A stretch of DNA of 64,000 nucleotides from contig NZ_JAATVY010000023.1 of assembly GCF_011947195.1 (NCBI RefSeq), forward strand, positions 29,945 through 93,944, read 5' to 3'. A program made the position numbers and the translations under genes. This document shows, piece after piece, positions 8,411 through 17,876 of the stretch (its first letter is position 1; every line of letters begins with the position of its first letter). The notes under the pieces are model-generated. The model was not told the origin of the DNA. It was given only the letters and a program-made list of their open reading frames with translations, and did not search any database. Source of the DNA: Planosporangium thailandense (GTDB lineage: Bacteria; Actinomycetota; Actinomycetes; Mycobacteriales; Micromonosporaceae).

Positions 8411-8863
8411 TCATCGGGGGTCGACCGCTCCCGCGTCGAGCCATCGTTGCTCGCTGCCGGCTGGCGCGTAGGTCCACCAGACGACAAGTGGCTCGTGCGG
8501 TCCCGCCGATGTGACGTGGGTCGACCTGGACGGAGTCAGGACGACGCTGCCGGGGCGGACCGGGAAATCGGCGCCGTCGATGGTGATAGTCCCCTCGCCC
8601 CGCAGGACCGTCGCCAACTCTTCGGCATCGTGCGAGTGCGGTGGGGTCGCCCCGCCCGGTGGCAGCACGGAAAGCCCGATCGCCATGCTGGTCGAGGTGC
8701 CGTTGACGGGCGTGGCGCGCACCGACAGCACCCGCCCGTCGATCAGGGGAGCGCCGTCCACTCCGCCCTCGGCCAACGCACGTATGCCGTGCCCGATGAT
8801 TTCCTCGTGATGCCAGACGTGCGGTGCGACCTCGTCGTTCACCGATCCACCCGGGACGGCCAT
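8411..8863 (-). CDS. Cupin-domain protein
   Basis: This is a 150-residue small beta-barrel protein with one cupin_2 domain. The first motif is 'PPHSHDAEE' (two His and a Glu as metal ligands), with 'VLRGEGTITIDG' between motifs. The second motif region ('VRPGSVVLTPSRSTHVTSAG') supplies the last His. It may be an isomerase, dioxygenase or ligand-binding sensor; the sequence does not say which. The ATG at 8863 follows the stop of a RidA remnant by only 4 bases, so translation is probably coupled to that remnant. The next gene downstream is MlrC copy 1. Confidence 0.75.
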   Translation of the reverse strand: MAVPGGSVNDEVAPHVWHHEEIIGHGIRALAEGGVDGAPLIDGRVLSVRATPVNGTSTSMAIGLSVLPPGGATPPHSHDAEELATVLRGEGTITIDGADFPVRPGSVVLTPSRSTHVTSAGPHEPLVVWWTYAPAGSEQRWLDAGAVDPR

Positions 8864-8867
8864 CGCG

Positions 8868-9008
8868 TCACTCACCGGAACCGGCAATCGCCGTCGCCTC
8901 GATCTCGATCACGAGATCCTGATGCGGCAGGGACCTGACCTCGATGAGGTCGACCACCCGCACGACTCGCGAACATCCGACCTGCGTCCAGACACGGCCG
9001 GATGTCAT
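8868..9008 (-). pseudogene. RidA-family C-terminal remnant (internally deleted)
   Basis: A 46-codon minus-strand frame begins ATG-Thr-Ser-Gly and ends 'SLPHQDLVIEIEATAIAG' plus four residues. The ending is the typical last strand of RidA (YjgF/YER057c) imine/enamine deaminases. Intact members are about 115-150 residues; here most of the fold is missing, including the Arg-containing 'PAR.T' segment. The piece still lies in the right place: after the transporter genes, 4 bases upstream of the cupin start, with a GAGGA-like site. It is probably a decayed gene. An intact RidA is present at 37125-37517. Confidence 0.6.
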
Positions 9009-9167
9009 CGCGGTCCTCGTACTCACATCGCGCTCCTCACTGGACACCGGCCAACGCGCCGCACATCTTTCGCACTACGACAGTCCACGCCTGCCGGCTT
9101 GCCGGTGTGGCCCCACGCGAGCGCGGAGCCACACCGGCGACGCCACGGGCGACGGCATCGCGGCGGC

Positions 9168-10763
9168 TCAGCTGACCTTCGCGCCTTCCAGCACCAGGCG
9201 GTTGTCGACATCCCGCGTCACACCGGTCAGCGACTTCTTCGTGGCGGTCAGCGTCGGCATGTCGCACACCGGGATGCCGAAGGCCTGCTCCGTGATCACC
9301 TTGTTCAACTGCGCATAGGCGGCCTTGGCCTGGTCCGGCGTGACCGCCCGCTCCGACGCTTTGATCGCGTCTATGTACTCCTGCGGCACCTTGTCCTTCA
9401 GGACGGGGTTCTTCACGATCCGGAAGATCGAGTTCGTGTCGACGCGGGACGGGCTCTTCGACGAGTTGCCGATGGCGCCGAACAGGATGCCGAAATCGCC
9501 GGCCAGCAACCGCTTGGTGAAGGTGGCCTTGTCCACGGTCGTGATCTTCAGGTCGAACCCGATCTGCTTCAGGTCCTGCTGCAGAATTTGAAGCATCTGT
9601 AGCGCGTCCGCGTCCGATCCGTCAGCCAGGGCTTCGGCCCCGGCGGGTGAGCCGGCCTCCTGCCACAACTGCTTCGCCGCGTTGAGATCGAAGGAGTTCA
9701 TCTTCGCGTACGACCGATCGTTGGCCGGCGAGTCCGGTCCCCACGGGAGGTAGAGCGGCACGCTGTAGCCGAAGTACACCTCACGGGCGATGCGTTCGCG
9801 GTCCAGCGCCCTCGAAACCGCCTGCCGCAGCTTGATGTTGTCCCATGGCGCAGTGTTCACGTTGATCCGAAGGCACTGCACGAGCGCTCCGGGGTATCCC
9901 TTCACGATCGCGTACTGGTTCTTCAGCTGGGACGCGTTCTTCGCGGGCAGGCTGTAGGCCGCGTCCAGAGCCCCGGACTGCAGCGCGCCGACCATCGCGT
10001 CCGCGTTGTCGAAGATCCGAAACGTCACCTTCTCCAGATGCACGTTCTTGGCGTTCCAGTAGTCCGGCCAGCGGCTGATGACCACGTCGTTGCCCGGATC
10101 ACGTGACACGAGCTGGAACGGGCCGCCGCTGGCCGGCTTGCTCGCCAGCTCTTTCGAGCTGTTGTCGGCGCTGTCGACCGCGGGGAAGCTCTCGAGCAGG
10201 TCCGTGATGAGCAGCTCCGGCACAGGCTGGTTGAACGTCAGCACGACCGTGCTGCTGTCGGTCGCTTTGTAGTCCTTCACGATCGCCATCGGCCCGTTGA
10301 GCTGCTGGCCCTCGGCTGGATCCGCCGCGCGCTTGAAACCCTGCACCAGATCGTCGGCGGTCCACGTCTTGCCGGTCTGCAGCTTCAGGTTGGGACGAAG
10401 CTTCAGGGTGACCTGGGTATGGTCGCTACTGATCTCCCAGCTCGTCAGCGCGGCCGGCTGCGGCTTCAGCTTGTCGTCGTAGTCTATGAGGAAGGTGTTC
10501 AGGTTCTGCAGCAGGATGAAATCGACGGTCCCGTTGTAGTAGGGGTCGAAGTTCACCATGTCGCCCACGACACCGATGGTGACGTTCTGGCTGGCAGTCG
10601 ATCCGCTGCCGCCGGACGACGTGCCGCACGCCGCCAGCGCGGGCCCGGCGAACAACGCGGAACTACCCAGCAGCGACATCCTCAGGATTGATCTCCGCGA
10701 AAGCACTTGGCTGTTGCCACCATCGGTGACGTCAGCCGTGCCGCGGACGCTCTTGTCGGCCAT
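9168..10763 (-). CDS. ABC transporter substrate-binding lipoprotein, peptide type (SBP_bac_5), system 1
   Basis: This is a 531-residue extracytoplasmic receptor of the DppA/OppA family. The N-terminus has a twin arginine (R23 R24 in 'LSRRSILRMS') before a hydrophobic stretch and a lipobox ending at C46 ('GPALAAC'), so it may be exported by Tat and lipid-anchored. The body shows SBP_5 hallmarks: 'LRPNLKLQTGKTWTADDLV' early and 'NTAPWDNIKLRQAVSRALD' in the middle. The start is taken at 10763 behind GGAAGG, rather than 10802, which would run into the permease gene. Unlike systems 2 and 3, this binding protein is encoded last, after both ATPases and both permeases. Confidence 0.88.
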   Translation of the reverse strand: MADKSVRGTADVTDGGNSQVLSRRSILRMSLLGSSALFAGPALAACGTSSGGSGSTASQNVTIGVVGDMVNFDPYYNGTVDFILLQNLNTFLIDYDDKLKPQPAALTSWEISSDHTQVTLKLRPNLKLQTGKTWTADDLVQGFKRAADPAEGQQLNGPMAIVKDYKATDSSTVVLTFNQPVPELLITDLLESFPAVDSADNSSKELASKPASGGPFQLVSRDPGNDVVISRWPDYWNAKNVHLEKVTFRIFDNADAMVGALQSGALDAAYSLPAKNASQLKNQYAIVKGYPGALVQCLRINVNTAPWDNIKLRQAVSRALDRERIAREVYFGYSVPLYLPWGPDSPANDRSYAKMNSFDLNAAKQLWQEAGSPAGAEALADGSDADALQMLQILQQDLKQIGFDLKITTVDKATFTKRLLAGDFGILFGAIGNSSKSPSRVDTNSIFRIVKNPVLKDKVPQEYIDAIKASERAVTPDQAKAAYAQLNKVITEQAFGIPVCDMPTLTATKKSLTGVTRDVDNRLVLEGAKVS

Positions 10764-10802
10764 CTTCCACCCTTCCAGTTGGAGTGAGACTTCTGAACTC
10801 AC

Positions 10803-11750
10803 CTAGCGGAGCTGCACACGTGGATCGAGATAGGCGTAAAGCACGTCCACCACCAGGTTGATGGCGAGGAACGCCACGACGATGAACAACACTGCGCCCT
10901 GGATCACCGGGTAGTCGCGGGAGGTCACGGCCGAATAGATCATGCGCCCGAGTCCCGGATAGGAGAACACGACCTCGGTGACGACGGTGCCGCCGAGGAA
11001 GGAGCCCACCTGCAAGCCCACGATCGTCACCGTGGGCAGCAGCGCGTTGCGCAGGGCGTGTCTGGAGATCACCCCGTACTCGGGCACTCCCTTCGCCCGT
11101 GCGGTGCGGATGTAATCCTGCGACATCGACTGCCTGAGCGAGGCCGTGACGAATCGCGCGATGATCCCCGAGATGAAGGTGCCCAGGCACAGTGCCGGCA
11201 TGAAGGTGTTCTTGAACGCACCGACGGGGTCGGCCCAGAACGGCACATAGTTCGAGATCGACGGGAACAGGTGAACGCGTATCGCCAGGCCGATGATCAG
11301 CAGGATCCCGACCCAGAACGTCGGTACGGCCAGCGCGACGGCCTGGTAGAGGTTGATCGCTTTGGTCAGTACGGATCGCGGTTTGAGCGCCGAGGCGATT
11401 CCGAGCGGGAATGCGAGCACCAGCCCGATCACCATCGAGAACACCGCGAGTTGGATGGACGCCGGGATGCGCGATGCCATGAGCTCCGTGACGGGCTGGC
11501 CGCTGATGGCCGAGTGACCGAGGTCCAGATGGAGCGCGTGTCCCAGCCAGATGAAGTACTGTTCGACGACCGGGCGGTCGAGACCGAGCCGCACCTTGGC
11601 GGCGGCGACGGCCTGTGGCGTCGCGTCGGGGCCCACCAGGGCGTCGGCCGGGTTGCCGGGTACGGCGTAGATGAGCGCCCACACCGCCACGGACGCCAGC
11701 AGGATCACCGGCACGAACTGCAACAGTCGGCGAATAACGTAGCTACCCAT
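10803..11750 (-). CDS. ABC transporter permease, DppB type, system 1
   Basis: This 315-residue inner-membrane protein begins '[20 protein letters not shown]' and has about six hydrophobic segments. The N-terminal TM helix and loop ('PGNPADALVGPDAT') and the EAA-type cytoplasmic loop ('RTARAKGVPEYGVISRHALR') are standard for DppB/OppB. The end 'YAYLDPRVQLR' is the usual family terminus. Its ATG (11750-11748) overlaps the TGA of the DppC gene (TGATG). It should pair with DppC to form the channel. The reading frame continues much further upstream but without membrane character, so that part is not coding. Confidence 0.9.
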   Translation of the reverse strand: MGSYVIRRLLQFVPVILLASVAVWALIYAVPGNPADALVGPDATPQAVAAAKVRLGLDRPVVEQYFIWLGHALHLDLGHSAISGQPVTELMASRIPASIQLAVFSMVIGLVLAFPLGIASALKPRSVLTKAINLYQAVALAVPTFWVGILLIIGLAIRVHLFPSISNYVPFWADPVGAFKNTFMPALCLGTFISGIIARFVTASLRQSMSQDYIRTARAKGVPEYGVISRHALRNALLPTVTIVGLQVGSFLGGTVVTEVVFSYPGLGRMIYSAVTSRDYPVIQGAVLFIVVAFLAINLVVDVLYAYLDPRVQLR

Positions 11751-12658
11751 CAGCCCATCGCCCCGCTCGCCTTGGTTGCTGTCTCGGTGCCCAGCGCCTG
11801 TTGCAGACCGCGGCCGATCGCGTCGAGCGCACCGACCGTGATCGCCAGCGCGACGCCTGGCAGGATCGCGTACCAGACCTGCTGGTAGAGATACGAGCGC
11901 GAGGTCTGCAACATGCCACCCCAGCTCGGTGCCGGCGGCGGCGTGCCGAGGCCAACAAAGCTCAGCGCCGCGGCGACCAGGATCGCCACCGACGCGGTGA
12001 CGACGATCTGTACGAAGATCGGTGGCAGGATGTTCGGCATGACCGTCCGGAACATGATGTCGCGCTTGGCGGCGCCCATGCTGCGCGCCGCGAGCACGTA
12101 CTCCGTGTCGCGGAGCGAGAGCGTGCTCGCTCGCGCCAGACGGATGAAGGCCGGGGTCGCGCCGATGCCGATCGCGAGGGTCAGCTTGAACACCCCCGAG
12201 CCGAGCGTCGCGACGACGACGAGCGCGAACAGAATCTCGGGCACCGCCAGCACGAAGTCCGTGACGCGCATGATGACCGCGTCGACCCAGCCACCGAGGT
12301 AGCCGGTGACGATCCCGACCGGCAAGCCCACCACACAGGACAGTGCGGCCGCGCCGACGGCGGTCTCGAGGGAGAGCCGGGTGCCGTAGATGACCCGTGA
12401 GAACAGGTCCCGGCCGAGTTCGTCGGTGCCGAACCAGTGGTGCGCGTTCGGCTGCTGCAGGGCGTCGCCGGCACGTTTGAGGGGACTGTCGGGAGCGATC
12501 AACGGCGCGGCGATCGCGATGACGACAAGCACGAGGAAGACCAGCGTGCCGATCAGACCCGACGTGCTGCGCAGGAATTTCTGCCGCGCCGAGTACCGCA
12601 CGCGCCGCGTCGCCACGCGCGGCGCGACCGCCGCGCTGGTTGCTGGTGAGGCAGTCAT
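11750..12658 (-). CDS. ABC transporter permease, DppC type, system 1
   Basis: This 302-residue inner-membrane protein has a Ala/Thr-rich cytoplasmic N-terminus, then TM1 ('[17 protein letters not shown]'). The DppC-specific motif '[17 protein letters not shown]' follows, then five more TM segments with the EAA loop '[20 protein letters not shown]'. The final TM region ('[18 protein letters not shown]') is typical. Its start overlaps the end of the DppF-type ATPase gene by 4 bases (ATGA) and its stop overlaps the DppB start, so the three are translationally coupled. Confidence 0.9.
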   Translation of the reverse strand: MTASPATSAAVAPRVATRRVRYSARQKFLRSTSGLIGTLVFLVLVVIAIAAPLIAPDSPLKRAGDALQQPNAHHWFGTDELGRDLFSRVIYGTRLSLETAVGAAALSCVVGLPVGIVTGYLGGWVDAVIMRVTDFVLAVPEILFALVVVATLGSGVFKLTLAIGIGATPAFIRLARASTLSLRDTEYVLAARSMGAAKRDIMFRTVMPNILPPIFVQIVVTASVAILVAAALSFVGLGTPPPAPSWGGMLQTSRSYLYQQVWYAILPGVALAITVGALDAIGRGLQQALGTETATKASGAMG

Positions 12659-13695
12659 ACCATGCTCCGATCATCATCGGCGAAGTGGCAGGCGACGAGT
12701 TGAGCCCCGGTCCGGGACGCCAGCTCGGGCTCCTTCTCCGCGCAGATGGCCTGCGCCTTGGGGCACCTCGTGCGGAACCGGCAGCCCTTCGGTGGATTGA
12801 CCGGGCTGGGCAGATCACCCTGGAGCACGATCCGGTTCCTGCGCGCGCCCGGCACTGGCACAGGCACAGCCGACAGGAGCGCCTGCGTGTAGGGGTGCAG
12901 TGGACGGTCGTAGACCTGCGCGCGATCACCGATCTCGACGATCTTGCCGAGATACATCACGGCGACCCGGTCGCACAGGTGGCGTACCACCGACAGGTCG
13001 TGGCTGATGAACAGGAAGGCCACGTCGGTCTCGGCCTGCAGCCGCTTGAGCAGGTTCAGGACCTGCGCCTGCACCGAGACGTCGAGCGCCGATACGGGCT
13101 CGTCGAGGATGACCACCTTCGGCGACAGGGCGAGCGCACGCGCGATGCCGATGCGCTGGCGTTGTCCGCCGGAGAACTCGGATGGCAGGCGGTCCAACTG
13201 GTCCTCGCGCAGACCGACGTGGGCGAACAGCTCGAGCGCCCGTGCGCGCCGCTGCGCGGCATCGCCCGCCCCCTGGATCCGAAGCGGCTCGGTCACGTTC
13301 TTCGCCGCCGTCAGGCGCGGGTTCAGCGACGCGAACGGGTCCTGGAACACGAACGCCATGTCGCGCGCGAGATCACGCGGATTCGTCGCTGCGGTGATCT
13401 CCTGCCCCTGCAGCCGGACGACTCCCGACGTCGGCTCCAACAGCCGCATCACCGTTCGGCCCGTCGTCGACTTGCCGCAGCCCGATTCGCCGACCAGGCC
13501 TAGCGTCTGTCCTTTAAATACTTCAAAGCTGACGTCGGAGACCGCGTGGACCTCACCCACCCGACGGCCGAATACCCCCTTGCGTACCGGAAAGTGCTTC
13601 ACGAGGTGCTCGACCTGCAGCACCGGCGTTTTCGCATCACGGCCCAGTGTGTCCCCACCGGAGCCCGCATCCTTACCCTCGGTCCGCACGCTCAC
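12655..13695 (-). CDS. ABC transporter ATPase, DppF type, system 1
   Basis: This ATP-binding subunit of about 346 residues energises the peptide-type importer. Walker A is 'GESGCGKST', the Q-loop region is '[13 protein letters not shown]', the signature is '[15 protein letters not shown]' and Walker B is '[12 protein letters not shown]'. The C-terminal oligopeptide/dipeptide extension ends with the cysteine-containing '[19 protein letters not shown]' segment. The start is a GTG at 13695 behind GAGGAGG; it forms a GTGA overlap with the stop of the upstream DppD-type gene. It partners with the neighbouring DppD ATPase as a heterodimer. Confidence 0.9.
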   Translation of the reverse strand: MSVRTEGKDAGSGGDTLGRDAKTPVLQVEHLVKHFPVRKGVFGRRVGEVHAVSDVSFEVFKGQTLGLVGESGCGKSTTGRTVMRLLEPTSGVVRLQGQEITAATNPRDLARDMAFVFQDPFASLNPRLTAAKNVTEPLRIQGAGDAAQRRARALELFAHVGLREDQLDRLPSEFSGGQRQRIGIARALALSPKVVILDEPVSALDVSVQAQVLNLLKRLQAETDVAFLFISHDLSVVRHLCDRVAVMYLGKIVEIGDRAQVYDRPLHPYTQALLSAVPVPVPGARRNRIVLQGDLPSPVNPPKGCRFRTRCPKAQAICAEKEPELASRTGAQLVACHFADDDRSMV

Positions 13696-14720
13696 GCCGC
13701 CTCCTCTACGTTCCCGCGCCGCGCCCTCGCCCAGCTCTCCACCTCGTCGACAAAGTGGCATGCACTGACCGAGTTCGGGTCAGCCGGCATGAGTGGCGGA
13801 CGAGTGTTCTGGCACGCGGACCGTGCGGCCGACATCTCGCAGCGCGGCTCGAACGGGCAGCCGCGGGCTACGTCACGGAGGTCCGGCGGCGCACCCGGGA
13901 TCGGGATCAGTTCCGACACGTCGCGGTCGAGCCGGGGCAGGCACGACAGCAGGCCGACGGTGTAGGGGTGTCGGGGACTGCGGAATATCTGCTCGACCGG
14001 CGCCATCTCCACGACGCGTCCGGCGTACATCACCGCCACCCGCTCGGCGACCTCGGCCACCACTCCGAGGTCATGGGTGATCATGACGACGGCCGCCCCG
14101 GTCTCTTCTCGCGCTACCCGCAACAGGTCGAGCAACTGCGCCTGAATCGTCACGTCCACCGCTGTCGTGGGCTCGTCGGCGACGATCAGCCGTGGCTTGT
14201 TCGCGATCGCCATCGCGATCACCACACGCTGGCACATCCCACCCGAGAACTCGTGCGGGTACTGGTTGTAGCGGACGTCGGGCTGCGGCACTCCCACCAT
14301 CGCCAGCAACTCGATGGCACGGTCGCGGGCGGTGCCCCGGCTCATTTTCGGCTCGTGGACCAGCAGTGTCTCGGCTACCTGCCGGCCGACTGTCATCACC
14401 GGGTTCAAAGCGGTCATCGGGTTTTGGAAGACCATGGTCAGGTCGTGACCCAGCAGACGCCGGCGCTTCTTGGCGGGCATGTCGAGCAGGTCGGCACCAC
14501 CGAACGTGACCGCTCCCGACACGATGCGACCGGCGCCGAGCAGGCCGAGCGCCGCCAACACCGTCACGGACTTGCCGCAGCCCGTCTCCCCCACCACCGC
14601 GAGCGTTTCGCCGGCATCGACCGAGTAGCTGACATGGTCGACGGCCCGCACGGTTCCTTCGGGCGTGTCGAACTCCACCGTAAGATCAGAAATGTCCAGG
14701 ACAGGCGCCACCGCGACCAC
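13692..14720 (-). CDS. ABC transporter ATPase, DppD type, system 1
   Basis: This is the first gene of transport operon 1. It encodes an ATPase with Walker A 'GETGCGKS', Q-loop '[12 protein letters not shown]', signature '[15 protein letters not shown]' and Walker B '[13 protein letters not shown]', plus the oligo_HPY tail with '[16 protein letters not shown]'. The start is uncertain. Homology begins at '[11 protein letters not shown]', so I place it at the GTG at 14720; GTG 14711, spaced 11 bases from a GGAG, is equally possible. The open frame extends to 14828 but that part does not resemble the family. A long leader of about 450 bases separates it from operator site 2. Confidence 0.86.
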   Translation of the reverse strand: MVAVAPVLDISDLTVEFDTPEGTVRAVDHVSYSVDAGETLAVVGETGCGKSVTVLAALGLLGAGRIVSGAVTFGGADLLDMPAKKRRRLLGHDLTMVFQNPMTALNPVMTVGRQVAETLLVHEPKMSRGTARDRAIELLAMVGVPQPDVRYNQYPHEFSGGMCQRVVIAMAIANKPRLIVADEPTTAVDVTIQAQLLDLLRVAREETGAAVVMITHDLGVVAEVAERVAVMYAGRVVEMAPVEQIFRSPRHPYTVGLLSCLPRLDRDVSELIPIPGAPPDLRDVARGCPFEPRCEMSAARSACQNTRPPLMPADPNSVSACHFVDEVESWARARRGNVEEAA

Positions 14721-15168
14721 AACTCCGTTCTCGATCGGCCAGCTCCACGATCTGCGCGGACCGCGCGTTCCGACAAACGTCGGCGTCTCGCGCGAGAGGC
14801 GCATCCACCCGGCCCGCACCGTCGGCACCGACGCGTCGCAGGGACAGCAACCGGCGGCTGTCCCCCGGGCGAGCGTGCCGCTGTTTCGGCCACCGTCTCA
14901 AGGCACGCCGGCCGCGACTCGAATACGCCCGTCCGGAGCGCTTCCCGCGCGGTCAGGTGACAGTCACTCGATCCCCCCTTGCGCCGTGATCCCTGTTCTC
15001 GTCGAATCCGCGATCGACAGTTGCGGGTGACGCCGCGTGCAGGCGGGGCCCCGCGGGCAGAGGCGGCATACCGCAACGCACCACCGGCGAGCCCCGCGCG
15101 TCCGCACCTTCGCCCCGCTCGGGGCGCGACGCCCACCCGGCCGATGTACGACGGACCGCACCGCCGTT

Positions 15169-15195
15169 GTTTCATCTGATGGAACCCGAGTTTTG
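15169..15195. promoter_or_regulatory. Operator site 2 of the shared regulon
   Basis: Three half-sites with the standard spacing: GTTTCA (15169-15174), 5 bases, TGGAAC (15180-15185), 4 bases, GTTTTG (15190-15195). The first two form an almost perfect inverted repeat. It stands upstream of transport operon 1 (minus strand), in a locally AT-richer patch. Confidence 0.6.
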
Positions 15196-15470
15196 TGAGC
15201 TAAAGTACCGGCGACGATCAACCCTGTCCAGGCCACGTAATCAATTCTTTGTAACTAAGCAGTTGGCCAGGAGTCCTGTCGGTTCCAGCGGGAGGCCAGG
15301 ACGAGCTTCAGAGCGCGCCGGTGGCCGCCATCCGGCCGGTCGGACGGTCGCGGAAGAGGGCGCCAGCCCAGCGGACGCGGTCAGCCATGGCGGCCGGCAC
15401 GGTGTCGCGGATCCAGGGCGTGAGCACGATCCAGATGCGTTCGGCCGCGCTGGCGAACGAACAGCGCTGA

Positions 15471-15518
15471 GGCGTCGCTCGCCGGCCGGCCTGCTCCAGC
15501 CGGCCGGCGAGCGACGCC
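15471..15518. terminator. Perfect 20-bp inverted repeat, probable bidirectional terminator
   Basis: The arms 15471-15490 and 15499-15518 are exact reverse complements (20 of 20 pairs, mostly G-C) around an 8-base loop, CTGCTCCA. It lies 73 bases beyond the stop of the SDR gene that ends at 15591 on the minus strand. It should end that transcript before operon 1. There is no U-tract, as is common for actinobacterial terminators. Confidence 0.75.
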
Positions 15519-15590
15519 GGCACATTGTCGGCACCTGGGCCGGGGAGGCGCCCGCGACGGAGGTACGGCAGGCGCTTCGGTTCCAGCCTC

Positions 15591-16379
15591 CTACCAAGCG
15601 GTCCATCCACCATCGACGAACAGGTCCACCCCGGTCACGAAGCTCGCATCGGAAGAGAGGAGAAAGCGCACCGCCCCCGCGACTTCGTCCGGGCGGCCGA
15701 GCCGACCCATCGGTGTCGCGTCGCTCAGGGCCTCCTCCATCTCCGGATGCATGTCACGCGTCGCGAGTTTGATCATCCCGGGTGACACACAGTTGACACG
15801 CACGCCGAAGCCGGCGCCCGCGACGGCCAGCTCGCGCGTCAGTTGGACGATCGCCCCCTTCGAGGCCGCGTAGGAAATCGAGCGGACGGGGCCGTGGGGC
15901 GTCTGCACAGGATCGCGTCGAGCGTAGAAGGCAGCGTTGCGCCCCAACGAGCCGTACACCGACCCGATGTTGACGATCGCCCCGCCGTCGGTCATCCGTC
16001 TCATCGCCTCGAACGACAGGAAAGCGGCGGCCTCGACGTTGAGCGCGAAGGCGGCGCGCCAGGTTTCCAGCCGCTGGTCGAACAGCGGCTCGGGATGAGC
16101 TGCACCGGCGTTGTTGACCAGCGCGGTGAGTTTCAGCGGATGCTCATCTACGGCCCGGAGCACCTCGGCTCGACCGTCCGGGCCGGTGACGTCGGCCGGT
16201 ACGCAGCGCGCGTCCCCACCGTCGACGGCGATAGCCTCGGCCGTCTCGGCCAACGCCTGCGGGCGCCTGCCGGTAAGTACGCAGGCATAACCAGCCTTCG
16301 CGAGCCGGATGGCTATCGCCTGACCGATTCCTGAGCCCGCTCCGGTAACCACTGCGAGCCCTGTATGTTCACCGCTCAT
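15591..16379 (-). CDS. Short-chain dehydrogenase/reductase (SDR), copy 1
   Basis: This is a 262-residue classical SDR. It has the nucleotide motif 'TGAGSGIGQ', the 'NNAGA' motif, catalytic Ser in 'IGSVYGSLG', and the Tyr/Lys pair in 'SYAASKGA'. It ends 'FVTGVDLFVDGGW', typical of enzymes annotated as 3-oxoacyl-ACP reductase or sugar/alcohol dehydrogenases. An insertion ('FYARRDPVQTPHGPVRS') separates the catalytic Ser from the Tyr, which is longer than usual. The ATG at 16379 is chosen over an in-frame GTG at 16391 that would overlap the ribosome site. It lies downstream of SDR copy 2 with a gap of about 100 bases. Confidence 0.85.
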   Translation of the reverse strand: MSGEHTGLAVVTGAGSGIGQAIAIRLAKAGYACVLTGRRPQALAETAEAIAVDGGDARCVPADVTGPDGRAEVLRAVDEHPLKLTALVNNAGAAHPEPLFDQRLETWRAAFALNVEAAAFLSFEAMRRMTDGGAIVNIGSVYGSLGRNAAFYARRDPVQTPHGPVRSISYAASKGAIVQLTRELAVAGAGFGVRVNCVSPGMIKLATRDMHPEMEEALSDATPMGRLGRPDEVAGAVRFLLSSDASFVTGVDLFVDGGWTAW

Positions 16380-16484
16380 CGCACCGATCACTCCCTGCTT
16401 CTGTCCTCAGCTGCAGTCATCCGTACCGACATGTGGCGCGGACGGGACACCGTGCCGGAAACCCGCGGACAGCACACTCGCCTC

Positions 16485-17213
16485 CTACCGGCTCTTCAGG
16501 ACCCGGTAGCCCCCGTCCACCACGAGCGTCTCGCCGGTGATGAACGACGCGTCCTCCGACAGCAGGAAGCAAATCGGTGCGGCCACCTCGTCCGCACCGG
16601 CCAGTCGGCCCATCGCGTGCAGGTCGGCGGGCTCGACCGGGAGCTCACCGCGGGCCCGGGCCCGGGCGATGAGTGGCGTGTCGACGTATCCCGGAGCGAC
16701 GGCGTTCACGCGGATGCCACGGCCGGACCACTCCACGGCGAGCGAACGGGCCATGGCCGAGATTCCGGCCTTGGCCACGGCGTACGCGGTGCGCTCGGGC
16801 CAGCCGAAGAACTCCGCGACACTGGAGAACAGGACGATCGAGCCCCCGTCGGCCATTCGCCGGGCGGCCTGCTGGCAGGCGAAGAAGGCGCCGTCGAGGT
16901 GAACCGCGAGCATGGCGTGCCACTGCTCCGCGGTGAGGTCCAGTGACGGCACCCGCTGTTGGATACCCGCCGCACACACGAGTCCACGGACTCCGAGCCC
17001 GTGCGCGTCCCACGCCGCGAACGCCTCGGCGAGGATGGCCGGGTCCGTGACATCGGCAACCAACCGGTGACACGGCACGTCGCTGTCGGCCGGCCAGGCC
17101 AGGTCGATACCCACGATCGGCCGATCGGGCTTACGGGCGGCGAGCAGGCGCACCGCGGCCGAGCCGATACCGGACGCCGCACCGGTCACGACAACGGCCC
17201 CGTTCGCGCTCAA
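16485..17213 (-). CDS. Short-chain dehydrogenase/reductase (SDR), copy 2
   Basis: This is an SDR of about 242 residues with 'TGAASGIGSAAV' for the cofactor, 'CAAGIQQ' in place of the common NNAG, Ser in 'LFSSVAEFFG', and Tyr/Lys in 'AYAVAKAGI'. It ends 'FITGETLVVDGGY'. The Asp after beta-strand 2 ('GIDLAW') favours NAD(H). No ATG fits. A TTG at 17213, ten bases behind GAGAAGG, starts the protein just before the cofactor motif, and I use it. It is co-directional with SDR copy 1; both may act on hydroxy or keto groups of the imported substrate. The short, early-starting N-terminus is normal for the family. Confidence 0.8.
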   Translation of the reverse strand: MSANGAVVVTGAASGIGSAAVRLLAARKPDRPIVGIDLAWPADSDVPCHRLVADVTDPAILAEAFAAWDAHGLGVRGLVCAAGIQQRVPSLDLTAEQWHAMLAVHLDGAFFACQQAARRMADGGSIVLFSSVAEFFGWPERTAYAVAKAGISAMARSLAVEWSGRGIRVNAVAPGYVDTPLIARARARGELPVEPADLHAMGRLAGADEVAAPICFLLSEDASFITGETLVVDGGYRVLKSR

Positions 17214-17876
17214 CGGAGCCGAACCTTCTCGCCAGTGGGCACCGGCAGGCCCGGCCTGTTCGACTCGTAGCGGATGCCGCCCACCGCGATGCGGGCGCGC
17301 GTGCTCACCACACCCCTGCCCGCTGTCGAAGTGACGCCTGGCCCTGCTTTGGCATGGCCTGGAGAGGTTCCCAGTACCGTTGAAGCGCCTCGGTCCGGCG
17401 CTGCCGCATTGGTCATGACCTGGCTTCAGACGTACGGGAGGCCACTGGGACGGCACCTGTCGCCTCCGCCACCCAGTCGAGCATAGGTAGCGCCATGAAA
17501 CCGTAGTTGTAGAAGGAGAACCCCGCCGCTTTGGGCGCCAACGGCCTCAGCTGCTCCGCAAGAAGGGCCGCAGACGTGGTCTGCGGAAGCCACCGGTGCG
17601 AGGCACGGTAAACGCCAACCGGGCCGCTTGGGGTGAATGTTGGTCATCAGAACACCTCTCGAATTACCGGGACCGCAAGGACGGGAACCCGCGGCGCTGG
17701 CCGCCGGGAATGTGTGCGCGGGGTAAGGAAGATCCGGGCTGCTCGCCGCGGTGGTCGGTGTCGATCCGAGATGCTCGCCGCAGCGGTCGGCGCCGAGCCC
17801 ACCCGCTCGCGGCCCGGCGAAGCTCGCTGTATTCCGGGTGGGCCACGGGGCGATTGAATGCTCGGACACGCTGCGC
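17214..17876 (-). other. Intergenic stretch between SDR copy 2 and the IlvD/Edd gene
   Basis: This 660-base gap carries no intact gene. It includes the gene fragment at 17413-17643. The remaining parts (17214-17412 and 17644-17876) show no frame, palindrome or repeat I can support. Loss of a gene here would explain the unusual spacing inside an otherwise compact set of minus-strand genes. Confidence 0.45.
17413..17643 (-). pseudogene. C-terminal fragment of an unidentified protein (TIM-barrel-like ending?)
   Basis: A 76-codon open stretch on the minus strand, bounded by TGA codons, reads 'VGVYRASHRWLPQTTSA', 'LLAEQLRPLAPKAAG', 'FSFYNYGFMALPMLDWVAEA' and a short tail. It looks like real protein rather than a shadow, and the 'GFSFYNYG' strand resembles the last beta-strand of some TIM-barrel proteins. 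There is no start codon except two internal Met. A separate ATG-led frame overlaps its front out of frame. I consider it the decayed end of a lost gene; the family is not identified. Confidence 0.4.

Larger units (their letters stand above)
14721..15590. other. 870-base intergenic region upstream of transport operon 1
   Basis: No protein-coding gene can be supported here; the short frames are Arg/Pro/Gly-rich shadows. It contains operator site 2 (15169-15195) and a long perfect hairpin (15471-15518). The 450 bases between the operator and the DppD start would be an unusually long 5' leader. I looked for a riboswitch-like or tRNA-like fold and saw none. Confidence 0.5.

Noticed and set aside
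11751..12929. Upstream extension of the system 1 DppB frame
   Set aside because: It overlaps the DppC gene and part of the DppF gene in another frame and lacks membrane character; the true start is ATG 11750 next to the DppC stop.
14721..15168. A riboswitch or leader peptide in the long region upstream of transport operon 1
   Set aside because: No recognised aptamer core, no leader frame with a plausible ribosome site, and no terminator/antiterminator pair next to the DppD start.
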